From a virus, in the IMG/VR virus record IMGVR_UViG_3300046616_000397, positions 1 to 23,901 of that record: a stretch of DNA of 23,901 nucleotides; one strand, written 5' to 3'. This document shows, piece by piece, positions 6,732 to 12,501 of this stretch; positions within the stretch are counted from its first letter, which is position 1, and each line of letters starts with the position of its first letter. A program made the position numbers and the translations under genes. The notes beneath the pieces were generated by a model. That model saw only the letters and a list, made by a program, of their open reading frames with translations, did no database searches and was not told the origin of the DNA.

Positions 6732-7304
6732 ATGACATCTCGCACCGAAGCCGTCGCCGACTGGATGCTCACGCGGTCCACCAGGACGGCGCTCCCCGTG
6801 GCCCTCATGGTCTTCGCCGCCTACAACTCCTTCCAGACGCTGCTGCACCCCATGGTCAGCGCGAAGGAGACTGGCACACCCGCGCCGAAGGACCTCCCCG
6901 GCGCCGTCCAGGCCGTCACAGTCGAGCTGGCGGACCCGAGCTTCACCGACCGCCTCGTCGCCGCCCTGCCGAGCCTCCTGCAGGTCGCCTTGGTAGTCCT
7001 TGCGTACAGCTACCTCATGTGGGAGAGCCGTTACGACCACTACGCCAAGACGCGGGCGCGGCGAGTGATGATCACGGTCGGCATCGCAAGCATCCTGATC
7101 ATCCTCGCCCCCGGCTTCATCGGCGTCATCACCAAGTTCTACTTCGGCATCGACGTGCCCTCGAACCAGTTCGATCTGGGCTCGGTGATGTCCGGCGGAG
7201 CGTTCGGCCTGCTGCTGGTCGGAGCGGTCGGCAACCGCATCAAGTGGGTGGCAGAGCACGAACGGGCGAAGAAGCTCGACGCCGAGCTGGAGAACGTGGT
7301 CTGA
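6732..7304 (+). CDS. four-helix membrane protein of unknown function, 190 aa
   Basis: The ATG follows an AAGGA site by 11 nt, slightly long. Four hydrophobic segments are visible: about 20-40 (ALPVALMVFAAYNSFQTLL), 77-96 (LPSLLQVALVVLAYSYLMW), 110-135 (VMITVGIASILIILAPGFIGVI) and 149-168 (SVMSGGAFGLLLVGAVG), with an extracytoplasmic-looking loop at 45-75 and a charged helical C-terminal tail. No family recognised. It shares a strongly operator-controlled promoter with the XRE protein that begins one base after its stop. A repressed membrane-protein/regulator pair fits an exclusion, immunity or toxin-like function, but this is inference. Confidence 0.75.
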   Translation: MTSRTEAVADWMLTRSTRTALPVALMVFAAYNSFQTLLHPMVSAKETGTPAPKDLPGAVQAVTVELADPSFTDRLVAALPSLLQVALVVLAYSYLMWESRYDHYAKTRARRVMITVGIASILIILAPGFIGVITKFYFGIDVPSNQFDLGSVMSGGAFGLLLVGAVGNRIKWVAEHERAKKLDAELENVV

Positions 7305-7305
7305 C

Positions 7306-7551
7306 ATGCCGCCCACCGACTTTGAGCACGAGATCACCATCCGCCTCGACGCCATCCTCCGCGAGCGCGGCATGAGCCCGGCCGAGCTGGCCCGGCAGGC
7401 TGGCATCACGGAGGCGAATATCTCCAAGCTGCGCAACGCCAAGGTCGCCGCCGTCCGCTTCGCCACCCTCTCCGCCATCTGCCGCGTACTGGACTGCGGC
7501 GTCGGCGACATCCTGGAGTACACGCCCGCCAAGGAGCCCGTCTCCGACTGA
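7306..7551 (+). CDS. small XRE/Cro-CI family transcriptional regulator, 81 aa
   Basis: A single helix-turn-helix domain of the Cro/CI (XRE) class: an initial helix EITIRLDAILRERG, then MSPAELARQAGITEANISKLRNAK (about 23-46), with the AELARQAG helix, the turn and the recognition helix TEANISKLRN, ending in ATLSAICRVLDCGVGDILEY typical of the compact YozG-like subgroup. It has no dimerisation or peptidase domain. It is translated one base after the membrane-protein stop. It probably binds the twin palindromes upstream of the operon and represses its own transcription; that partnership is inferred from position. Confidence 0.88.
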   Translation: MPPTDFEHEITIRLDAILRERGMSPAELARQAGITEANISKLRNAKVAAVRFATLSAICRVLDCGVGDILEYTPAKEPVSD

Positions 7552-7565
7552 CCCACCCCCTCTTC

Positions 7566-7602
7566 CTGTCTCACCCCTCTCTCGGCCCCCTCAAGGGGCG
7601 GA
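7566..7602 (+). promoter_or_regulatory. bipartite late element, copy B
   Basis: CTGTCT (7566-7571), a 21-nt spacer and AAGGGGCGGA (from 7593), 26 nt before the ATG at 7619. TCACCCCTC (7571-7579) pairs perfectly with GAGGGGTGA (7605-7613), which contains the ribosome binding site, and an inner GCCCC/GGGGC stem (7585-7589/7595-7599) stacks inside. The leader can therefore fold into a long hairpin hiding the RBS. Confidence 0.65.
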
Positions 7603-7618
7603 AGGAGGGGTGATTTGC

Positions 7619-9784
7619 ATGTACGACGCTCGACACGACGCACCGGACGACCTGTGGACGGACGAGTCCTGGACCGCCGAGGAGTCCTCTCGCGAGCCGA
7701 TGCGTCCTGCTGCGCGCGGCCCACGCCGCAACCCCTCCCGCGAAGACCGTTCCGTACGTCGCCGGATGCGCCGCGCGGGCGCGCAGGAGGAGAACAGCAT
7801 GCCCAGCCCTGACCGCTCCGAGCTGCTGCAGCGGATCGAGCGTGCCGCATCGTTCGACGAGCAGCTCAAGCTCGTCGCCCAGCTTCACGAGTTCGACCGT
7901 GCCGCGCAGCGCACCGCCGCGCTGGACCACGAGGCGGACCTGGCCGACACCTCGATCCGGGAGAGGTTCACCCCGGTTGTCTCCTCCGTCGCGCGCGGCA
8001 CGTCCGCGTCCGACTGGCTGGACACCGAGGTCGCCGACACCCCGTTCGACCACGGCCAGCTGATCGCGCAGGCCGCGCTGTGGTTCGGCGGCGTGCCGGA
8101 CTTCGTCAAGGCCGACCAGGAGGAGTTCGCCGAGCAGGCCGTCGGCAAGGCCCGCCAGGTCAGCGCGAGCCTCGGCGCGCAGTCCCAGACGGCCGAGGAC
8201 ATCTTCGTCGGCTACGCGACGTTCCTGCGCACCCAGGCCGTCACCGTCGAGGCCGCCTCGGGCGTGGACCAGATCCAGCAGACCACCGCGCCGGACGGCG
8301 TCACCAATAAGCCGACCCCGCTGCCCCCGGACGTCTTCGACAACTTCGCGCCGCCGGTCGCCGACATCAACACCGCCGTCTCCGGCACGGAGACCTCCAG
8401 CGCGGCCCCGGCGATCCAGATGTCCCAGCAGGGCGGGAACTCCAGCCCCGAGCAGCCCGGCGGCCACGACAGCAGCGGCCAGCTGACCGGCCCCGGCGCC
8501 GAGCCGTCCCTGTCCGGCGGTGGCGGCAGCTCCTCGCCGGAGCGCGCGGGCGGCCACTCCATCTCCGGGGACCTCCCGGCGCAGGGCGGGCCGACCAACG
8601 CCACTCCGCAGGCCGAACCGGCGCAGGAGGAGACCGAGCAGACCCAGGAGGCCGGTGACGTCTCCCAGCGGCCCAAGACGGCCGCGTCCGGCCTGGAGCA
8701 GGTCCAGCAGTCGGTCGACGTCCACGACCAGGACCACAAGACGCCGCTGCCGACCACCGTGGCGTTCCCGTGGACGCTGGACGAGGGCGGCGAGGCCCAC
8801 GGCATGACCGGCGACGCCCAGTACGACCAGGGCGGCCAGGTCTCCTCCGGCCACCAGCCGCACGCCTCCCTGCAGCGGCGGGCCGACCAGTGGACCCAGC
8901 CGAACCAGATCATCGAGCCGAACATCGCCAACTCGCCGCGCTCCACGCCGCCCAGGAACGTCGGGCAGGCCGGTGACGGCGCTGCGGACGCCCGCGCGGC
9001 AGACACGGCGCCCTCGTTCGGTGACGCACACGCCGCGCCCCAGTACACCCAGGGCTACACCAGCACTGCCCCGGCCGCGCCCGCGCAGGACGTGCCGTAC
9101 TCCATGGGCGGTGACAACGGGCAGTCCCTGAAGCACCCCGCGTTCGCCTCGCGTCGCGTGGCGTCCCGGCAGGACATGCAGCACCCGGACTTCCAGAAGG
9201 GCTACAAGTACGCGGCCCGCTGGAAGGAGGGCACTCCGGTGGTCCGGCCCGGCTCGCCGGAGCTGGAGGCCGGTATCTACGCCGGGTTCACCGACAACCC
9301 GCACTCGCGCGGTGCGTGGCTGTCCGCGCACGCGGCCTTGACGTCCGTCGAGCCCGCCCTGGGCCGCCGGATCGCCCAGCACCGGGAGCTGACCCACAAG
9401 GTGGCCGCCGCGCAGGCGCTGCCCACCGATGGCACCTACCTGCAGGTCCAGGCCGCCACCGGGATCGACCTGGCCACCACCAACCCGTCCACCTCGCCGT
9501 CGCCGTCCGGCGACACCCCGATCAACGGCCCCGGCAAGCCCGGCCCGCTCGCGGGACAGATGGACGCAGCCGCCCCGGCCGGTGCCGCCCCCTACAACGG
9601 GGCCGAGCCGATGGGCCAGCCGGTCGTGCCGTCCTCGGCGGCCGTGCCGCAGGGCCAGCCGGTGACCATACCCGACAGCGGCATGGCGTCCGCGTACAAC
9701 TCCGGCTCCGGCCTGTCCCCGACGGCGGCTGCGTTCCGCCGACGCGTGCAGTCGGGCCTCCTCGCCGAGCGAAAGGGCGCCTGA
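7619..9784 (+). CDS. large, partly disordered late (probable virion) protein, 721 aa
   Basis: Function not recognised. The ATG at 7619 follows GGAGGGG by 8 nt. A second in-frame ATG at 7799 (residue 61) has an even better AGGAGGAG site, so a shorter form is possible; residues 1-60 are Arg-rich and disordered. Residues 61-215 are helical (LLQRIERAASFDEQLKLVAQL and following), 220-500 are low complexity rich in Gly, Ser, Pro and Gln, and 525-600 look globular (YKYAARWKEGTPVV...). The C-terminus ends in an Arg-rich helix (AAAFRRRVQSGLLAE). The motif HASLQ at 415-419 recurs in two other late proteins. It heads a coupled cluster with an unknown protein, a membrane protein and a thermonuclease. Scaffold, ejection or capsid-associated protein are possibilities. 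Confidence 0.75.
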   Translation: MYDARHDAPDDLWTDESWTAEESSREPMRPAARGPRRNPSREDRSVRRRMRRAGAQEENSMPSPDRSELLQRIERAASFDEQLKLVAQLHEFDRAAQRTAALDHEADLADTSIRERFTPVVSSVARGTSASDWLDTEVADTPFDHGQLIAQAALWFGGVPDFVKADQEEFAEQAVGKARQVSASLGAQSQTAEDIFVGYATFLRTQAVTVEAASGVDQIQQTTAPDGVTNKPTPLPPDVFDNFAPPVADINTAVSGTETSSAAPAIQMSQQGGNSSPEQPGGHDSSGQLTGPGAEPSLSGGGGSSSPERAGGHSISGDLPAQGGPTNATPQAEPAQEETEQTQEAGDVSQRPKTAASGLEQVQQSVDVHDQDHKTPLPTTVAFPWTLDEGGEAHGMTGDAQYDQGGQVSSGHQPHASLQRRADQWTQPNQIIEPNIANSPRSTPPRNVGQAGDGAADARAADTAPSFGDAHAAPQYTQGYTSTAPAAPAQDVPYSMGGDNGQSLKHPAFASRRVASRQDMQHPDFQKGYKYAARWKEGTPVVRPGSPELEAGIYAGFTDNPHSRGAWLSAHAALTSVEPALGRRIAQHRELTHKVAAAQALPTDGTYLQVQAATGIDLATTNPSTSPSPSGDTPINGPGKPGPLAGQMDAAAPAGAAPYNGAEPMGQPVVPSSAAVPQGQPVTIPDSGMASAYNSGSGLSPTAAAFRRRVQSGLLAERKGA

Positions 9785-9787
9785 CCC

Positions 9788-11023
9788 ATGGACATCGCAT
9801 CCCTGATGTGGGACGAGACCGGCCGCGACCTCGACCACGAGCGTCGTGAGCTGGCCCGTACGGCCGCCCTGAACGACGCCGAGCGCATGGTCGGCCAGTT
9901 CCTCTACCAGGCGGCCAACGACGTCGACCTGGTCAACCGGTTCGCGCTGGCCGACTCGCAGCTGCAGGCCGTGGCGTCCCTGCGCGGTTACCCGCTGCAG
10001 GACCTGACCGGCGACCTGACCGAGCGATGGCAGCTGCTGTCCCAGACGCGTACGGCGACCGCTCAGAAGACGGCCGCCCGGCGGCAGGTGACGGCCGCCC
10101 AGGAGCAGGCCATGGACACCGTGGCGGCCCGCCTGGCCGCCGTGGCGGCGCGGCAGAACCCCGGCGTGCCGATGGTCGAGTGCCTGAAGCTGGCCACCGA
10201 GGCCGTCCGGGTGCACGCCGACGCCTACCCGCTGGCGTACGAGTCGTGGGGCGGCACGCACGACGGCCCGGTCACCAACCGGGCCAAGAACTTCACCCCG
10301 GGCCAGCTGCCCAAGGCTCTTCCGGAGAGTGCCAGCGGCCCGGCGGCCGACCCGGGCGCCAACGGCGGCTCCGGCACCTTCGACGAGGTCAACAAGCGCC
10401 TGGACGGCCTGGAAGAGGGCCTCGGTTCGGCTGCCTCACTGGACCCGACTGTGGCCGGGTTCTACCAGCGGCTGAAGGACTGGTGGCACGGCGGCGAGGA
10501 GGCGCAGCACACCCCGGCGCCGTCCGCGCCCGCCCCGGCGGCTCACGAGGAGCGGGCCCCGTACATGACCCCGGGCAACAACGCGGCCTCCGACCACGTC
10601 GATGACGCAGTCACGCGTCACCACGACGAGCAGGGGCGCCGCGAGTTCAACGACATCATGAACCGGCTGAACGGCGACCAGGCCGAGATGAACCACAAGT
10701 GGGACACCCCGCGCGCGGACCGCTTCGAGAGCCCGGCGGACACCGAACAGCGCACGAAGTACCTGCAGCAGGCGCACGACCGGAGGACCGACGACATGGA
10801 GCACAGCCTGGACGAACTGGGGCACACCCCTTCCAGGCTGCCGTTCTCCCACGCGGAGCCGGGCGAGCGCGGGACGGGTGAGCCGCCGGTGCGGTCGGTG
10901 GTGACCGACTTCTCCCACCCCGACAGCGGCGCGCCCGCCGGTGGCCAGCAGTCGCTGCCGACCGACCCGGCCGAGCACGCCTTCTCCCACCGGGCCAGCC
11001 TCCAGCACAGCCTGTTCGAGTAG
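9788..11023 (+). CDS. unknown late protein, 411 aa
   Basis: It starts three bases after the upstream stop with a weak GAAAGGG site, so it is probably translationally coupled. Residues 1-160 are almost entirely helical (ERRELARTAALNDAERMVGQFLYQAANDVDLVNRF and following) with an alanine-rich coiled-coil-like stretch near 90-125. Residues 165-215 and 250-280 are disordered linkers, and 285-345 are charged helix. The last ten residues RASLQHSLFE repeat the ASLQ motif found internally in two other late proteins. Domain style resembles its 721-aa neighbour, so the two may act together in head assembly; this is inference from context only. Confidence 0.75.
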   Translation: MDIASLMWDETGRDLDHERRELARTAALNDAERMVGQFLYQAANDVDLVNRFALADSQLQAVASLRGYPLQDLTGDLTERWQLLSQTRTATAQKTAARRQVTAAQEQAMDTVAARLAAVAARQNPGVPMVECLKLATEAVRVHADAYPLAYESWGGTHDGPVTNRAKNFTPGQLPKALPESASGPAADPGANGGSGTFDEVNKRLDGLEEGLGSAASLDPTVAGFYQRLKDWWHGGEEAQHTPAPSAPAPAAHEERAPYMTPGNNAASDHVDDAVTRHHDEQGRREFNDIMNRLNGDQAEMNHKWDTPRADRFESPADTEQRTKYLQQAHDRRTDDMEHSLDELGHTPSRLPFSHAEPGERGTGEPPVRSVVTDFSHPDSGAPAGGQQSLPTDPAEHAFSHRASLQHSLFE

Positions 11024-11031
11024 GAGCAGCG

Positions 11032-11244
11032 ATGGACCCGAACCTCACCTGGGGAGCCATCCTCGGCACCGCGTTCGCCTACGAGATGTACGGCGTCTTC
11101 AACGGCAAGCTGGGCGACACGCTCTCCGAGCGGGTTCGGACCTGGTTCCACACCAGCACCCGGCCCGGCAAGGCGGCCTTCGTCATCGCCTGGCTGGGCC
11201 TGACGGCCTGGTTCATCCCGCACATCATCTTCGGAGGTCAGTAG
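11032..11244 (+). CDS. small phage membrane protein, 70 aa
   Basis: AGGAGC lies 6 nt before the ATG. Two hydrophobic segments (about 7-23, WGAILGTAFAYEMYGVF, and 48-66, AAFVIAWLGLTAWFIPHII) flank a hydrophilic centre with the motif GDTLSERV. The pattern YExY...GDTLSE with a terminal membrane helix is, from memory, frequent in small proteins of actinobacteriophages, often near lysis or structural genes. Holin-like function is possible but not demonstrated. Coupled between the 411-aa protein and the thermonuclease. Confidence 0.75.
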   Translation: MDPNLTWGAILGTAFAYEMYGVFNGKLGDTLSERVRTWFHTSTRPGKAAFVIAWLGLTAWFIPHIIFGGQ

Positions 11245-11601
11245 GTGTTCATCTACCAGGCCACCGTGGAGAAGGTGGTCGACGGCGACACCCTGGACCT
11301 GCAGCTCGACCTCGGGTTCGGAGTGCTCACCCGGCAGCGGGCGCGCCTCCTCGGCATCAACGCCGCCGAGCACGGCACCGAACTCGGCGACAAGGCCACC
11401 GCCTTCGTCCGGGACTGGGTCCAGAAACATGGGCCGGTGCTCACCGTCCGGACCCAGAAGGACAAGCGGGAGAAGTACGGTCGCTACCTCGCGACGGTCC
11501 TGTCCGGCACCGAGGACCTGGGCCAGGCGCTGATCGACGCCGGACTGGCTCTCCCGTACGACGGAACCGGCCCCCGGCCCGTCCCGGAACCGGTACCGTA
11601 G
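11245..11601 (+). CDS. staphylococcal-nuclease-like thermonuclease, 118 aa
   Basis: Cleaves DNA and RNA in characterised relatives, with Ca2+. GTG start directly after the upstream TAG, with GGAGG 7 nt before it. Core motifs are VVDGDT (Asp13), RLLGINAAE (Arg34, Asn39, Glu42) and KYGRYLA (Arg80), aligning with Asp21, Arg35, Asp40, Glu43 and Arg87 of S. aureus nuclease. The Asp40 equivalent is Asn, a replacement also seen in phage-type relatives (INAPE). There is no signal peptide, so it acts inside the cell or in the virion. It is slightly shorter than the classical enzyme, with a proline-rich tail. Role could be host DNA degradation or packaging-related trimming. Confidence 0.9.
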   Translation: MFIYQATVEKVVDGDTLDLQLDLGFGVLTRQRARLLGINAAEHGTELGDKATAFVRDWVQKHGPVLTVRTQKDKREKYGRYLATVLSGTEDLGQALIDAGLALPYDGTGPRPVPEPVP

Positions 11602-11659
11602 CCGAAGGCCCCATGGCCACCAGCCTGTCGCGATTCGGCATCCACACGCGCGGGCTACT

Positions 11660-11690
11660 CGCCCCTCCTGCCTAGACGTCAGGAGGGGCG
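11660..11690 (+). terminator. hairpin terminator
   Basis: Perfect 11-bp stem CGCCCCTCCTG / CAGGAGGGGCG with a 9-nt loop, followed by TTGTG. It ends the 7619-11601 cluster, and the next bipartite element begins five bases later. The short gap 11602-11659 holds no convincing gene. Confidence 0.8.
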
Positions 11691-11695
11691 TTGTG

Positions 11696-11732
11696 CTGTC
11701 CGGGGGCGTCGCTCCACCTGTAGGGGGTGGAG
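11696..11732 (+). promoter_or_regulatory. bipartite late element, copy C
   Basis: CTGTCC (11696-11701), a 20-nt spacer and AGGGGGTGGAG (11722-11732), placed directly behind a terminator and 20 nt before the ATG at 11742. CTCCACC (11712-11718) pairs with GGTGGAG (11726-11732), which overlaps the ribosome binding site. It is the most compact and most diverged copy. Confidence 0.55.
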
Positions 11733-11741
11733 GTGAGCGGT

Positions 11742-12263
11742 ATGACGCTGCGCGTAGTGGTGGCGCATCAGTCCGGCGACGGGATCACGATCGCGCACTG
11801 CCCGTTCTGCGGATCGGGGCAGGTCATCGGCCGCTCGGACGGCAACACGGAGTGCTCGTTCTGCAATCAGTCGTTCCTGGTCAGGGTGCAGCCGATGTAC
11901 TCGGCGTTCCCTCAGACGATCGACGGAATGCCGATGCAGATCCCCGGGATGCCGCCTCCGACCATGCCCGGGATGCCGCCGGGCGGTGACCCCAACGACC
12001 CGAACGCGATGCCGCCGGGCGCTGAAGGCGCGGACGGGGCCGAGGACGGCGGTGGTGCGCCTCCGTTCGGCGGAGGCAGCGACTCAAGCGACTCGGGCTC
12101 CGACAGCGGCGGCTCGGACGGCTCCGGTGGCGGCGACAAGGACTCCGGCGGCGGGCCGCCGTTCGGGAAGAAGGAGTCCGTCTACCGAGCGTCCGGCGGC
12201 CGGACGCTCGGGCGGGCCGCGTACGTCGACTACCTCGCCGGGCTCCTGGGAGGCCAGCAGTGA
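11742..12263 (+). CDS. zinc-ribbon protein with acidic low-complexity tail, 173 aa
   Basis: The ATG is preferred over two upstream GTGs because GGAGGTGA (11729-11736), a perfect anti-SD match, lies 5 nt before it. Residues 20-45 hold CPFCGSGQV...ECSFCNQSF, a four-cysteine CxxC...CxxC zinc ribbon. Residues 52-85 are Met/Pro/Gly-rich (IPGMPPPTMPGMPPGG), and 86-145 are a Gly/Ser/Asp run with two PPFG repeats. The C-terminal 30 residues (RTLGRAAYVDYLAGLLGG) form a helix. Located two genes before the portal in the late region, so a head-assembly accessory is plausible. No named family. Confidence 0.78.
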   Translation: MTLRVVVAHQSGDGITIAHCPFCGSGQVIGRSDGNTECSFCNQSFLVRVQPMYSAFPQTIDGMPMQIPGMPPPTMPGMPPGGDPNDPNAMPPGAEGADGAEDGGGAPPFGGGSDSSDSGSDSGGSDGSGGGDKDSGGGPPFGKKESVYRASGGRTLGRAAYVDYLAGLLGGQQ

Positions 12264-12442
12264 TCTCCCTGCGCGCCCTGGTGACGCTGGAGCTGGACGG
12301 CGTCGTCTACGCCTCCGGTGAGGTGCTGGAGCTGCCTGAAGGCCAGGAAGCCCGCGCGGCCCAGCTGCAGTCATACGGGTACGCCGACGCAGCCCCGGCG
12401 GAGCCGGTGAAGAAGACGCGGCGGAAGACCCCCTCCTCCTGA
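12260..12442 (+). CDS. small phage protein, 60 aa
   Basis: The GTG start overlaps the previous stop (GTGA). The N-terminal 35 residues (LVTLELDGVVYASGEVLELPEGQEARAAQL) match the style of small phage proteins built as a short beta sheet, 'x-G-xxY-x-x-G-E-V-xEL', often encoded beside portal and connector genes. The C-terminus is a basic tail (KKTRRKTPSS). Function unknown; a minor head component is the natural guess. Confidence 0.72.
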   Translation: MISLRALVTLELDGVVYASGEVLELPEGQEARAAQLQSYGYADAAPAEPVKKTRRKTPSS

Positions 12443-12448
12443 TCGGCC

Positions 12449-12485
12449 CTGTCTGTGGCGGCTCGCCCACCCCCAAGGGGTGAGC
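12449..12485 (+). promoter_or_regulatory. bipartite late element, copy D
   Basis: CTGTCT (12449-12454), a 20-nt spacer and AAGGGGTGAG (12475-12484), the consensus copy, six bases after the upstream stop and 27 nt before the portal ATG. CTGTGGCGGCTC (12453-12464) pairs with GAGCCACCACAG (12482-12493) with one mismatch, reaching the first bases of the AGGAGG ribosome binding site (12492-12497). Confidence 0.65.
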
Positions 12486-12501
12486 CACCACAGGAGGATT
12501 C

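Noticed and set aside
7571-10261. An 896-codon open frame on the minus strand
   Set aside because: It is antisense to two well-supported plus-strand genes with good ribosome sites and G/C third positions. Its translation is Arg/Gly/Val-rich without any motif, as expected for the opposite strand of high-GC coding DNA.
11613-11675. A 20-aa open frame (MATSLSRFGI...) after the thermonuclease
   Set aside because: It has a GAAGG site but its stop lies within the terminator loop, it is very short and has no motif; it is too weak to annotate.
12000-12180. Gly/Ser/Asp low-complexity run as a possible repeat or CRISPR-like array
   Set aside because: The short repeats are coding low complexity in the zinc-ribbon protein, with no regular spacer/repeat structure. 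No CRISPR array, tRNA or rRNA was seen in the window.
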